Source: Desulfobacterales bacterium
Lineage (GTDB): Bacteria; Desulfobacterota; Desulfobacteria; Desulfobacterales; JALSRD01
NCBI GenBank assembly: GCA_026984935.1
Contig: JALSRD010000006.1
Location: 27,778-91,777, forward strand
Reading direction: 5' to 3'
DNA: 64,000 bases
Positions 7,395 to 16,306 of this stretch are shown one piece after another (the first letter of the stretch is position 1; each line of letters starts with the position of its first letter). The notes under the pieces are model-generated. The model did not search any database. It saw only the letters and a program-made list of their open reading frames with translations, and had not been told where the DNA came from. Both the position numbers and the translations under genes were made by a program.

Positions 7395-9395
7395 GTGGAA
7401 CAGAACGTCAGGTCATTGCTGCCTTCCAGAGAGCAGGTCGAAAGTGTACTGGGCCGGCGGGTGAATGAGCTGCCCCCTTTCCCCCTGGTCGCGCTGAAGC
7501 TGCTGGAAATCACCCGTGACGACCGTAAGTCATCCGCCGATATCGCCAGGGTGGTCGAGGCCGACCCCTCCATCGCCGCCAAGACGCTGCGGATTGTCAA
7601 TTCGGCGGCATACGGCGCACTGCGCCAGATCTCCTCCATCAAGCATGCGGTGGTACTGCTGGGGGTGCTTGAGATTCGCGCCATTGCGCTGGCCGTCACG
7701 TTGTTTGAAAATATCGTGCGGCCCGGACACGGTGCTGCATTTGACCGTGTTTTTTTCTGGAAGCACTCGATCTGCATGGCGGCGCTTTGCCGGGCCATGG
7801 CCCAGGAACTGCGCTTTCCGGATCCCGAGGAAGCTTACGTCGCCGGTTTGCTGCATGACATCGGCAAGGTGATTATCGATTCCTATGGCAAGGTGCGCTA
7901 CGGTGCCTTCATTGCCGCCGCCCAAGATCACAACGGCGCTCTGGTCGATCAGGAGGACCGCCTGATCGGCCTGCGCCACGACGATGCCGGCGCCTATTTC
8001 TGTGATGCCTGGCAGATGCCCGAACGCCTGGTGCGCGCTATTTTGCTGCACCACCGGCGTTTCGGCCATCTCAAGCTCAACCAGGAAGATGCCACGCTGG
8101 TATCCGTGGTGGCGCTGTCCGATTTTATCACCTGGAACCAGGGTGTCGGGTCGGTCAACACGCCGCGCCAGCCAGTGCTGAGCCCGGAAGTGGCCTCCCA
8201 CGTACGGCTGGATCAGCTGGATCTTCAGAGCCTGATGGCCCGTATGGACCGGGAAATGCGGAGTACGGCGGATTATTACGGTTTCGGCTTCCCGTCTTCG
8301 GAAAACTTCCGTGAGAGTCTGCTGCGGGCCAACATCGACCTGGGCCAGAAAAACGCACGCTATTTTCAGCTGCACGGGAACCTGAAAAAGGAGCTGGAGA
8401 CCTTTTCACGCCTCAAAGAGAGTATCACCCGGCCGCATCGCAGCCTGGACCCCAAAGCCATTTTATCCGGCACCCTGGAAACCATTCAGCAGAGTTTTGA
8501 CTTCGACCGTGTTTTTGCCATGAAAGTGGACCCGGTCCACCGCCACCTGACGATCGTCCAGGCAATGGACCGCACGAACCTGGATGTCGATCTGGAGCGC
8601 CTGCGGATACGGCTGGATTCGTCCGCCAGCGGATTTATCGACTGCCTGCGCAGCCACGTCCCCATATTGATCAGCGGCCGTACACCGGACGAGGTCCGGG
8701 CGCTGGAGTCGTTAAAAGTCACTGAGCTGGGGGTGGTTCCCGTTGCCAGCAACAATAAGATCGTCGGTATTATCGGTGTGGACAATGCGGCTTCACAGGA
8801 TCCGCTGCAGCTGTCCGACCTGTCCGCCGTGGCCATCGTCACCAACGAACTGGGTATTGCGCTGGCAAACGCCAAAACCGTCGAGGAGATCAAAACCCGC
8901 GCCAGTCGCGACGGGCTGACCAACGTGTACAACCGGGCATCCATCGACACCTTTCTTAAGGAGGCCTTCAAGGCTGCGCAAAGCGGTGAAACCCGCCTGT
9001 CGCTGGCCATGATCGACGTGGACCATTTCAAGCGTTTCAATGACAGCTTCGGCCACCTGGCCGGGGACAGCATTCTCAAGCTGGTGGCCGGGACGCTGAC
9101 TAAATTTTCGCGATCCACCCAGATCGTGGGACGCTACGGCGGCGAGGAGTTTTTGTGCGTGTTAAACGGCACCGATCTCGAGGCGGCGCTCAATTACGGC
9201 GAACGCATGCGCCGCAAAGTAGAGGATCTGGGCCATCTGCTGATCAAACGCTTTCCGGGTTACCAACTGAGCATCAGTGTGGGTGTGGCGGCCTACGAAC
9301 CCGAAGTTAAAAGCCCCGCAGCGCTGATTGACCGCGCCGACCGTGCCATGTATCAGGCCAAACAGGGTGGGCGTAACCGGGTGATGCAGGCCTGA
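7395..9395 (+). CDS. HDOD - GAF - GGDEF protein (putative diguanylate cyclase)
   Basis: About 666 residues. An N-terminal HDOD domain contains the LPPFPLVALKLL entry motif and a retained His-Asp at 154-155 in LLHDIGK. A GAF-like domain spans about 360-490. The GGDEF domain has RYGGEEF with the active-site GGEEF at 582-586, so c-di-GMP synthesis is plausible. HDOD modules act as signalling scaffolds. No membrane segment is seen. Start: the GTG at 7395 with GGGAG 12 bases upstream; a GTG at 7341 extends the frame, but its purine-rich site directly abuts the codon. It is followed by a probable terminator and a convergent gene. Confidence 0.9.
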   Translation: MEQNVRSLLPSREQVESVLGRRVNELPPFPLVALKLLEITRDDRKSSADIARVVEADPSIAAKTLRIVNSAAYGALRQISSIKHAVVLLGVLEIRAIALAVTLFENIVRPGHGAAFDRVFFWKHSICMAALCRAMAQELRFPDPEEAYVAGLLHDIGKVIIDSYGKVRYGAFIAAAQDHNGALVDQEDRLIGLRHDDAGAYFCDAWQMPERLVRAILLHHRRFGHLKLNQEDATLVSVVALSDFITWNQGVGSVNTPRQPVLSPEVASHVRLDQLDLQSLMARMDREMRSTADYYGFGFPSSENFRESLLRANIDLGQKNARYFQLHGNLKKELETFSRLKESITRPHRSLDPKAILSGTLETIQQSFDFDRVFAMKVDPVHRHLTIVQAMDRTNLDVDLERLRIRLDSSASGFIDCLRSHVPILISGRTPDEVRALESLKVTELGVVPVASNNKIVGIIGVDNAASQDPLQLSDLSAVAIVTNELGIALANAKTVEEIKTRASRDGLTNVYNRASIDTFLKEAFKAAQSGETRLSLAMIDVDHFKRFNDSFGHLAGDSILKLVAGTLTKFSRSTQIVGRYGGEEFLCVLNGTDLEAALNYGERMRRKVEDLGHLLIKRFPGYQLSISVGVAAYEPEVKSPAALIDRADRAMYQAKQGGRNRVMQA

Positions 9396-9397
9396 TG

Positions 9398-9430
9398 TGC
9401 TGCCGGCGGATTGCCCCGGCACAGCATTTT
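9398..9430 (+). terminator. probable intrinsic terminator after the HDOD-GGDEF gene
   Basis: TGCTG/CAGCA and CCGG/CCGG pair into an interrupted stem with a two-base bulge and a 9-base loop, followed by TTTT. It starts 3 bases after the stop codon and lies between convergent genes. Confidence 0.5.
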
Positions 9431-9469
9431 CAGCTGTAATTTGGCAGGATTTGAAGCACCCGGGAAGGC

Positions 9470-10639
9470 TCAGAGCAGCTTGACGATCAACGGAATGGCC
9501 ACGAAGGTTCCCAGCGAACTGCCGATGTTGGTGAAAACGACCACCAGCAGGATGCGCGTAACGTTGTTTTTCCAGAACCCGCGCACCGAGAGGATATCTT
9601 CCGGCAGCCTTTCGAAATCCCGGACTTTGGGGCGGCGCGAAAAGGCCTCGACAAGCCCCGACACCCAACCTGCGGCGATCATGGGGTTCAGCGATGTGAG
9701 CGGCGCCGCCACCACCGACGAGAGAATCGTCAGCGGATGCGCCAGGGCGATCACGGCGCCCAGCCCGGCCAGCGCCCCGTTGGCCACCACCCACCAGACC
9801 AGCATGTGCGTGCCGGTGTGGGATCCGCCCCAGAAAAAACCCAGGCCGAAAAGGGTCAAAATGGCCAGTGGAATGGCCCATTTCAGGACATGCAGCAGTT
9901 TGCCGGGCGGCGGTACGCGCTCCAGATCGTCCACATTCACGGGTGTTTCCCAATATTTGGCGATGCCGGGCACATGGCCGGCGCCCACAACTGCAACCAC
10001 CCGTTGGCCGGGTGCTGTGCGGATTTTATACGCCAGGTAGCGGTCCCTTTCATCGATCAGGATCTTTTTGAGCTGTGGCATGGACTGGCCCACTTCGGCC
10101 AGGATGGATTCGAGCATATCCTGCTCTTTCATCTTTTCCACGTCTTCGGCCTCGATGTCATTTACCTCGGTAAAGGACAAGAGCAGCTGAAAGAGGAGCT
10201 TGATTTTCTGCGTGAAACGCATGCTGCGCCAGGTGCGTGAGAGGGTCACCCGGATGTCGCGGTCGGCCAGGTGAATATGGGCGCCGATGGCCTGGCCGCT
10301 TTCAATGGCCGCCAGCATTTCTTCACCGGGCTTGACATCCAGTTTTTTGGCGATGCGTTTCTGAAACGAGGCCAGCAGCAGATTGGACAGGAGCAGAAAA
10401 GCCTTTTTCTCCTTGATGACCTTGATGATGTCGGTTTCCTGCCAGGTTTTCTGCTGCAAAATGGCCTCGTACCGTGACGGACACAGCTCCACGCAGACCG
10501 TATCCGGCTTTTCGGCATCGATGAGCGACTTGACCAGCGTCACGCTTTCGCGCGATACGTGGGCCGTGCCGATCAGAATCACCTGCTGCCCGGCGGGAGT
10601 CTTCAGGCGGGTCACATTGCGGTTGTCTGTTGCACACAT
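9470..10639 (-). CDS. TraB/PrgY-family membrane protein
   Basis: 389 residues. The N-terminal soluble part has the family signatures LIGTAHVSRES (residues 18-28), the CVELCPSRYEAI region and a later GAGHVPGI. A C-terminal membrane part has several hydrophobic segments (for example AIPLAILTLFGLGFFWG and LLVVVFTNIGSSLGTFVAI). The family is named after the enterococcal pheromone-shutdown protein and is structurally related to Tiki/EreA-type hydrolases; its role in Gram-negative bacteria is not established. The ATG at 10639 is preferred because homology starts there; longer in-frame starts would run through the repeat element at 10674-10883. Confidence 0.88.
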   Translation of the reverse strand: MCATDNRNVTRLKTPAGQQVILIGTAHVSRESVTLVKSLIDAEKPDTVCVELCPSRYEAILQQKTWQETDIIKVIKEKKAFLLLSNLLLASFQKRIAKKLDVKPGEEMLAAIESGQAIGAHIHLADRDIRVTLSRTWRSMRFTQKIKLLFQLLLSFTEVNDIEAEDVEKMKEQDMLESILAEVGQSMPQLKKILIDERDRYLAYKIRTAPGQRVVAVVGAGHVPGIAKYWETPVNVDDLERVPPPGKLLHVLKWAIPLAILTLFGLGFFWGGSHTGTHMLVWWVVANGALAGLGAVIALAHPLTILSSVVAAPLTSLNPMIAAGWVSGLVEAFSRRPKVRDFERLPEDILSVRGFWKNNVTRILLVVVFTNIGSSLGTFVAIPLIVKLL

Positions 10640-10673
10640 TCGGTATATACTCTCTTTAAAATTCGGGTAAACC

Positions 10674-10883
10674 CAATTGATGATTTCGTAAAAGTTCGGA
10701 CTTTTCGCCTGCGCAGGCCTTTTCGGGGGCTGTGCAGCCAGCCGCGTACCGAATTCCGGGAACGGCGTCGTTACGCTCCTCAAAACAGCTTGGGATGGTT
10801 GACGCGCAACGATGCGCAGCGCTTTGCGACAAAAAGCCCTGAAATCCGCTCGAAACCGACTTTTTACGAGCCTGTCAATTGAT
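10674..10883. repeat. MITE-like repeat with imperfect terminal inverted repeats
   Basis: The left end reads TTCGTAAAAGTTCGG. The right end, read on the other strand, is CTCGTAAAAAGTCGG, an imperfect terminal inverted repeat. The octamer CAATTGAT flanks both ends as a direct repeat (10674-10681 and 10876-10883), consistent with a target duplication. The interior of about 190 bases has no convincing ORF. It lies between the divergent TraB gene and AAA+ gene and accounts for most of the gap 10640-10988. The family is not identified. Confidence 0.6.
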
Positions 10884-10988
10884 ATGGACCATAAATTACG
10901 GTGGTAGCCCGGTGAACCTATTATACCCCGGCCTTCAATGCAACCCAAATCGCGGCTGCCGGCAGCCGCTGCGTCCGGGAGGTGTCCC

Positions 10989-11810
10989 ATGACAGGCGGC
11001 GCATCCCCTGCGCTGCCCGGCGGTAACTTCATTATCGCCGCGGAACCCTACTATCTTGAGACCGGTGATGAGGTGCGCACGTTCCGGGCGGCCGCGGCCG
11101 CCCGGCTGCCGGTGATGCTCAAGGGCCCTACGGGTTGCGGCAAGACCCGTTTCGTCGAATACATGGCCTATCAGCTGAAGCGCCCGCTGATCACGGTGGC
11201 CTGCCACGAGGACCTGTTTGCCTCGGACCTGATTGGACGCTACCTGCTGAAAGATGACGAAACCGTGTGGATGGACGGCCCTCTGACCCAGGCCGTACGC
11301 ATGGGCGCCATCTGCTATCTCGACGAAATCGTGGAGGCCCGCAAGGACACGACGGTGGTCATCCACCCGCTGACCGACAGCCGCCGCTGCCTGAACATCG
11401 ACAAGAAGGGCGAGGTGCTGCGGGCGCACCCTGATTTTTTGATGGTTATCTCTTACAATCCCGGCTACCAGTCGGTTTTAAAGGACCTGAAGCAGAGTAC
11501 ACGCCAGCGCTTTGTGGCGCTGCAGTTCGACTATCCCGGGCCTTCCCAGGAAGCGGAAATCGTGGCCCGCGAAAGCGGAATCGACACGGGTATTGCCAGG
11601 CGCCTGGTGACCCTGGCCGCCAGGATCCGCAACGTCCGCGAACAGGGCCTCGCCGAAGGCGTGAGCACACGGCTGTTGATCTACGCGGCCCTGCTGGTCA
11701 AAGACGGAATTCCCGTGTCGCGTGCCTGCCGCACGGCGCTATGCCTGCCCATTACCGATGATGCGCGCCTTCAGGAAACCCTCGACGATCTGGTCTCGGA
11801 CCTGTTTTGA
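10989..11810 (+). CDS. NorQ/NirQ/CbbQ-type MoxR AAA+ ATPase
   Basis: 273 residues. Walker A is GPTGCGKT, Walker B is [11 protein letters not shown], and sensor 1 lies in [13 protein letters not shown]-terminal CbbQ/NirQ helical part follows. These ATPases act with a VWA-domain partner (NorD, CbbO) to remodel or insert cofactors into target enzymes. Here the partner is missing: the next gene encodes an unknown protein without a visible VWA domain. The ATG at 10989 is chosen because GGGAGG lies 6 bases upstream; an in-frame ATG at 10938 has no such site. Confidence 0.9.
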   Translation: MTGGASPALPGGNFIIAAEPYYLETGDEVRTFRAAAAARLPVMLKGPTGCGKTRFVEYMAYQLKRPLITVACHEDLFASDLIGRYLLKDDETVWMDGPLTQAVRMGAICYLDEIVEARKDTTVVIHPLTDSRRCLNIDKKGEVLRAHPDFLMVISYNPGYQSVLKDLKQSTRQRFVALQFDYPGPSQEAEIVARESGIDTGIARRLVTLAARIRNVREQGLAEGVSTRLLIYAALLVKDGIPVSRACRTALCLPITDDARLQETLDDLVSDLF

Positions 11811-11894
11811 GAAACGGCCGCATGTCTGCCACACGGCAGCCCGGAAAGGATCGCGGCTGCCGGCGTGCCGGGATCCATCGCAGAAAGAACCGCC

Positions 11895-12368
11895 ATGCTG
11901 ATTTTCGATGATGTGTATGCCTGGGAAGGATGGGGCGGCGCCTTGCAGCTGCAGGCCGGCCGCTGCCGTTTGCGGATTTTTGATCTGCGCAAGGGGCCTT
12001 CCAAAAAAGTGGTGCTTTTCAAGCCTGTGATCGCACTGGTTTCCGAACTGCCGTCCGAAGCCGGCAAGAAAAAGAACTTTCTCTCCCTGCGCAGCTGCAT
12101 CGGGCACATTGCCACGCGTGTCAGCGAGGAGTTCTCGCTGGATCCCCAGCGCACCATGTGGGTGGAGTACTATCCGGCGCGGCATTACGGGCCGAACAAT
12201 GAAAAATGCATTCCCGAGCGCTTCGACCGGGTGCGGTTCAGATGGCGGGACGGCAAGGCGCTGCAGCCCGCCTGGGAGCCGCTGGAAGGGCCGCTGCGCG
12301 ACATGCTGCGCCAGCTGCAGACCACCGGCCGGCTATCCAACAAACCCAATAACCCAATAACCCAATAA
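11895..12368 (+). CDS. conserved-looking hypothetical protein, C terminus encoded by an 8-bp microsatellite
   Basis: 157 residues, no family recognised. It has no signal peptide or membrane segment, is rich in aromatic and basic residues, and contains the WVEYYPARHYG stretch. It follows the NorQ-type ATPase by 84 bases on the same strand, so it may be its partner or substrate. The start has AGAAAGAA upstream. The last ten codons and the stop lie in an AACCCAAT tandem array; since 8 is not a multiple of 3, each copy gained or lost would change the C-terminal tail. Confidence 0.75.
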   Translation: MLIFDDVYAWEGWGGALQLQAGRCRLRIFDLRKGPSKKVVLFKPVIALVSELPSEAGKKKNFLSLRSCIGHIATRVSEEFSLDPQRTMWVEYYPARHYGPNNEKCIPERFDRVRFRWRDGKALQPAWEPLEGPLRDMLRQLQTTGRLSNKPNNPITQ

Positions 12369-12395
12369 CCCAATAACCCAATAACCCAATAACCC
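12343..12395. repeat. AACCCAAT tandem repeat (six copies plus a partial)
   Basis: Six perfect head-to-tail copies of AACCCAAT run from 12343 to 12390, followed by AACCC. The array covers the 3' end and stop codon of the preceding gene and the short gap to the convergent reductase gene. The unit length makes it a candidate slippage site. Confidence 0.95.
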
Positions 12396-12414
12396 GGCCC
12401 GCCGGAACGGACTT

Positions 12415-12933
12415 CTAAAGTGAGGCACCGTCTTTCCTGACCCGGTAAACGGCGTGAATCAGGCCGTCGTCCAGCTGTTTCACGTGTGCCAGGCGCAGCG
12501 GCATCTCCAACTCAGCGGAAAACAGTGAAAGCCCCCGGCCGAAAACCAGCGGCGCGATGGTGAGGCGGATTTCATCGATCAGGTGGGCGCGCGCAAACAG
12601 TGTATTGATGGTCGCTCCGCCGGCCAGCACCGCTTGGTGATAGCCCTGTTTTTCAAGATCAGCGAGCAGATTCCGCGGCGCCTGGTTCGTGAAAACCAGG
12701 TTTTCCCATTGGGAGCGCCGGGCGGTATTGCGTGTCATGACGATGTTTTTGCGCCCCGGCAGGGGCTTTCCAATGGTGTCGAAGGTTTTGGAACCCATGA
12801 TCAGCACCCCGCTTTTGCGGGTGACTTCGACAAACAGTTTCTTGTCCGCGCGCCCGGTCCAGTCAGGAAAGTGCGCGGCATCGCGCGCGATCTTGCCGTC
12901 CGCTGTGACGGCCATCAGCAGAATCAGTTTCAT
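12415..12933 (-). CDS. dihydrofolate reductase / RibD C-terminal-like reductase
   Basis: 172 residues of the DHFR-like superfamily that also includes the RibD reductase domain. It shows LLMAVTADGKIA at the N terminus, MGSKTFDTIGKPLPGRKNIVMTR as the NADPH-binding region, and a C-terminal RLTIAPLVFGRGLSLF block. The last block is typical of RibD-type members rather than of true FolA. The substrate is not determined; it could be a pteridine or a riboflavin intermediate. The ATG at 12933 has AAAGG 6-7 bases upstream; a TTG two codons earlier is less likely. It follows the glycyl-radical enzyme on the same strand by 30 bases and may be co-transcribed with it. Confidence 0.85.
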   Translation of the reverse strand: MKLILLMAVTADGKIARDAAHFPDWTGRADKKLFVEVTRKSGVLIMGSKTFDTIGKPLPGRKNIVMTRNTARRSQWENLVFTNQAPRNLLADLEKQGYHQAVLAGGATINTLFARAHLIDEIRLTIAPLVFGRGLSLFSAELEMPLRLAHVKQLDDGLIHAVYRVRKDGASL

Positions 12934-12963
12934 GGGCAACCTTTAGCTTTCGTTAGCTTGCGT

Positions 12964-15327
12964 TCAAAATCCCCCGTGGGCCGTGCGCCGGATGATCTCT
13001 TCCTGCAGTTCACGGGTCAGATCCACGAAGTAGTCGCTGTAGCCGGCCACGCGCACGATAAGGTCACGATATTTTTCAGGCTGTTTTTGCGCGGCCCTCA
13101 GTGTGCGCGCATCCACCACGTTGAACTGGATGTGGTGGCCGTCCAGGCTGAAATACCCCCGTACCAGCTGGGCCAGTTTGGTGATGCCGGTTTCGTCCTT
13201 CAGAACGTCCGGCATGAATTTCTGGTTCAACAATGTGCCGCCCGTGCGCAAATGATCGATTTTGGCGGCGGATTTGAGCACGGCCGTGGGGCCGTGGGTA
13301 TCGGCGCCCTGGACCGGCGAGACGCCCTCCGAAAGGGGTTCGCCGGCCAGGCGGCCGTCGGGCATGGCACCCAGCATGGCGCCGAAGTAAACGTGCACCG
13401 TGGTGGGCAGCAGGTTGATGCGATGGACACCGCCGCGGGCGTCCGGGCGCCCGTTGACGGCATCGTGGTAGGCCGCGAAAACCCGCGTCATGATCCGGTC
13501 GGGGTAGTCGTCGTCGTTGCCGTACTTGGGGGTTTTTGTCAGCAACTGCCGCCGCAGCGCCGCGTGGCCTTCGAAATTGGCATTTAAAGCCCGCATGAGC
13601 TGCGGCAGGTCCAGGCGGCGGCGGTCGAATACGTGGTAGCGGATGGCCGTCAGCGCGTCGGTGATGCTGCCCAGGCCGACGCCCTGGATGTAGGTGGTGT
13701 TGTAGCGTGCGCCGCCGTCGTTGTAATCGCGGCCCTTTCGGATACAGTCGTCGATGAGCAGCGAGAGAAAAGGCACCGGCAGATACTTGGCGTGCATGCG
13801 CGCAATGATGTTGTTGCCGCGGATTTTGATGTCGACAAAGTGCCTGAGCTGCCGCTGGAAAGCGTCAAACAGGTCGTCGAATGACTTGAAATCTTCGATC
13901 CCGCCGGTTTGGGGCCCCAGTCGGCGGCCGGAAAGGGGGTCGATCCCGTTGTGGAGGGTGATTTCGAGCACCTTGGGCAGGTTGAAATACCCGCTCAGCG
14001 TGTAGCTTTCCCTGCCGAATGCGCCGCTTTCCACGCATCCGCTGGCACCGCCGCAGCGGGCGTCTTCAATGGTTTTGCCCTGGCGCAGGAGTTCCTGCAC
14101 GATGGCGTCGCTGTTAAAGACGGACGGCTGCCCGAAGCCGGTTTTTACGATTCGCAGGGCCCTTTTCAGAAACCGGTCCGGGGTTTTCTTGCTGATCTGC
14201 ACCATGGCGCTGGGCTGCAGCAGGCGCATTTCCGCCACCACGTCCAGGATCAGGTCACTGACTGCGTTGACCGCATCGGAGCCGTCCTTTTTCAGGCCGC
14301 CCAGGTTGATGAGTGCAAAATCGACGTAGGTGTTGCTCTCTTTGGCGGTGATGCCCACCTTGGGCGGCGCCGGATGGTTGTTAAACTTGATCCACAGGGC
14401 CTGCAGCAGCTCCCGCGCGGTTTCACGGCTCAAGGTGCCGGCATCGATTTCGCGCCGGTAAAAAGGGTATAAGTGCTGGTCCAGGCGGCCGGGGTTAAAG
14501 GCGTCCCAGGGGTTGGATTCGATGATCACGCCCAGGTGCAGGAACCAGTAGCCCTGCAGCGCTTCCCAGAAAGTGCGTGGCGCGTATGCCGGCACATGCT
14601 CGCAGATGCGGGCCATCTGCACAAGTTCACGCCTGCGCGCGGCATCGATTTCAGATGCGGCCAGCGCGGCCAGTTTGCGGGCGTGGCGCCGGGCATAGGC
14701 GATGACGGCGGCGGCGGCGATTTCCATGGCGTGCAGCTCCGCACGTTTGTCCAGCGCCAGGGGGTCGTTGAAAAAATCCAGTTTGCGGATGCGGCGGCGG
14801 ATCTGCCGGATCAGATCCTGCAGGCCCATCTGGAACATTTTTTCGCCCAACACCGTGTGGCCGGGGGCGCGCTGCTCCAAAAATTCCGTAAAGACACCGG
14901 CGCTGTAGGCCTTTTTCCAAGCGGCCGGAAGCTCTGCGAACAGCCGTTCGCGCAGGGACTTGCCGCGCCAGAAGGGGATGATTGTCTCACGGTAGGCCGT
15001 TCGCGTTTCCCTGTCCACGGCAAAGGGGGTCTTTTCGCGGCTGTCCAGGACATCCAGGTCCTGCAGGCGGTGCAGGCAGATTTCCGGATAAGTGGGCACG
15101 GCATGGGGGGCCGGGCCGCGTTCGCCCACAATCAGCTCCCCGTCTTCGATGCAGATCGACTTGTTTGCCAGCATGTAAGCCAAAATCCGGGCCCGCGCAA
15201 CGGGGACCGACAGCCCGTCCAGTTTCCCGCTTTGCCATGCACGCGTCAGCAGAAGGGCCCGTTCGGCCGAAACATGGGGCCGGGCCTCCAGGCTCTTTTG
15301 TCTCAGGTGGCCGATTCTGGCATTCAT
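12964..15327 (-). CDS. glycyl-radical enzyme, trans-4-hydroxy-L-proline dehydratase (HypD)-like
   Basis: 787 residues, the PFL-like radical barrel. The thiyl cysteine is Cys431 in SGCVESG and the glycyl-radical site is Gly762 in VRVAGYSD. The CVE-S/T context, the PTYPEIC and GHTVLGEK blocks, and KTPKYGNDDDY resemble what I recall of clostridial HypD more than the GCVEP motif of glycerol, choline or isethionate enzymes. HypD removes water from hydroxyproline to give pyrroline-5-carboxylate. No proC gene is adjacent, so the substrate remains an inference. GGGAGG precedes the start, one base after the activase stop. The enzyme would be oxygen-sensitive and cytoplasmic. Confidence 0.85.
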   Translation of the reverse strand: MNARIGHLRQKSLEARPHVSAERALLLTRAWQSGKLDGLSVPVARARILAYMLANKSICIEDGELIVGERGPAPHAVPTYPEICLHRLQDLDVLDSREKTPFAVDRETRTAYRETIIPFWRGKSLRERLFAELPAAWKKAYSAGVFTEFLEQRAPGHTVLGEKMFQMGLQDLIRQIRRRIRKLDFFNDPLALDKRAELHAMEIAAAAVIAYARRHARKLAALAASEIDAARRRELVQMARICEHVPAYAPRTFWEALQGYWFLHLGVIIESNPWDAFNPGRLDQHLYPFYRREIDAGTLSRETARELLQALWIKFNNHPAPPKVGITAKESNTYVDFALINLGGLKKDGSDAVNAVSDLILDVVAEMRLLQPSAMVQISKKTPDRFLKRALRIVKTGFGQPSVFNSDAIVQELLRQGKTIEDARCGGASGCVESGAFGRESYTLSGYFNLPKVLEITLHNGIDPLSGRRLGPQTGGIEDFKSFDDLFDAFQRQLRHFVDIKIRGNNIIARMHAKYLPVPFLSLLIDDCIRKGRDYNDGGARYNTTYIQGVGLGSITDALTAIRYHVFDRRRLDLPQLMRALNANFEGHAALRRQLLTKTPKYGNDDDYPDRIMTRVFAAYHDAVNGRPDARGGVHRINLLPTTVHVYFGAMLGAMPDGRLAGEPLSEGVSPVQGADTHGPTAVLKSAAKIDHLRTGGTLLNQKFMPDVLKDETGITKLAQLVRGYFSLDGHHIQFNVVDARTLRAAQKQPEKYRDLIVRVAGYSDYFVDLTRELQEEIIRRTAHGGF

Positions 15328-15328
15328 G

Positions 15329-16156
15329 TCAACCTCCCACCGTGACGTTGAATCCTGCGGTGCGAAAAAATTCTTGCATGCGTGAGACGGCCGTTTGCGG
15401 AGGCGGTTTCAGCCGGGCCGTTTTATGGGCCCGGGCCAGGCGCTGGTACTTGCCCTCGGCCGTGGAGTGAAACGGCAGAATGTCCACCTGTCGGATGCCG
15501 CCCAGCTGCTGCAGAAAGCGGCGTACCTTGGCCGGGTTGTCCCGCCGGTCGGTGATGCCGGGAATCAGCGCAAAGCGGATGATCAGCGGGCGGCCTCTGC
15601 GTGCCAGTGTTTGTAAATTTTCCAGAACAGGGCGGTTCGATACCCCCGTATAGCGTATATGCAGGTCTTCGTCCATGAGTTTGAGGTCGAACAGAAACAG
15701 GTCGGTTTTGGCGGCGATGCGCTCGATCACCCCGGCCGGCGCATAGCCGCAGGTATCGACGGTCGTGTGGATGTCTCGCTGCCGGCAGGCGGAGAGCAGT
15801 GCTTCCAGAAAGCGGGGCTGCAGCAGCGGCTCGCCGCCGGAAAAGGTGACGCCGCCACCGGAGGCGTCGTAAAAGATAACATCGTTTTCGATTTCGCGGA
15901 CCAGTGCAGCGACGGAGGTATGCCGGCCGATGGTGCACGAAGGGGTCGCACGGCTGTCCGCTGTGCCGGCCGCCTCGATGCAGGGCTGCTGCCCTTCGGG
16001 ATTGTGGCACCACCAGCATCGCAGCGGGCAGCCCTTGAAAAATACCGTGGTGCGGATGCCCGGGCCGTCATGGATGGCATAGCGTTTGATTCGGAAAATG
16101 GTGCCGATGGATCCCAAGCCTGCGGCGTCCGGGGCCGATATTCGGGTTGGATACAT
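15329..16156 (-). CDS. glycyl-radical enzyme activating protein (radical SAM)
   Basis: 275 residues. The radical-SAM cluster is Cys43-x3-Cys47-x2-Cys50 in GCPLRCWWCHNPE, preceded by the IHDGPGIRTTVFFKG block and followed by GGGVTFSGGEPLLQP. It would install the glycyl radical on the enzyme encoded one base downstream. The ferredoxin-like insert with two extra 4Fe-4S clusters found in many such activases is absent; only one Cys lies in the insert region. In that respect it resembles PflA. The ATG at 16156 fits the promoter at 16228-16256, which would place the transcript start near 16220 and leave no leader for the upstream ATG at 16216. Confidence 0.92.
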   Translation of the reverse strand: MYPTRISAPDAAGLGSIGTIFRIKRYAIHDGPGIRTTVFFKGCPLRCWWCHNPEGQQPCIEAAGTADSRATPSCTIGRHTSVAALVREIENDVIFYDASGGGVTFSGGEPLLQPRFLEALLSACRQRDIHTTVDTCGYAPAGVIERIAAKTDLFLFDLKLMDEDLHIRYTGVSNRPVLENLQTLARRGRPLIIRFALIPGITDRRDNPAKVRRFLQQLGGIRQVDILPFHSTAEGKYQRLARAHKTARLKPPPQTAVSRMQEFFRTAGFNVTVGG

Positions 16157-16227
16157 GTTGGTGCGCTCTCCGGAAATCAACCGCCGGCAGCTGGCCGATG
16201 GATTGGGAGTTTGCATATATCCCAATT

Positions 16228-16256
16228 AAAATAGAGCTTTTTTAGGGATTTGTCAA
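16228..16256 (-). promoter_or_regulatory. sigma-70 promoter of the glycyl-radical enzyme operon
   Basis: On the minus strand, TTGACA (16251-16256) is followed by a 17-base spacer and TATTTT (16228-16233, four of six matches). It drives the activase and enzyme genes leftwards. A second promoter for the liv operon starts about 20 bases away in the other direction. Confidence 0.65.
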
Positions 16257-16277
16257 ATTTTTTGCGTTTTTTAAACC

Positions 16278-16306
16278 TTGACAGCAAGACCCCTTTTCTA
16301 TATACG
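16278..16306 (+). promoter_or_regulatory. sigma-70 promoter of the liv operon
   Basis: TTGACA (16278-16283), a 17-base spacer and TATACG (16301-16306, four of six matches). The predicted transcript starts near 16313, about 75 bases before the livG ATG. It is back to back with the glycyl-radical operon promoter, so one regulator could act on both. Confidence 0.65.

Noticed and set aside
12343..12395. CRISPR-like array
   Set aside because: The repeats are 8 bases with no spacers; it is a microsatellite.
12964..15327. Pyruvate formate-lyase
   Set aside because: Only one active-site Cys in a GCVES context instead of the adjacent Cys pair of PFL; the overall pattern is HypD-like.
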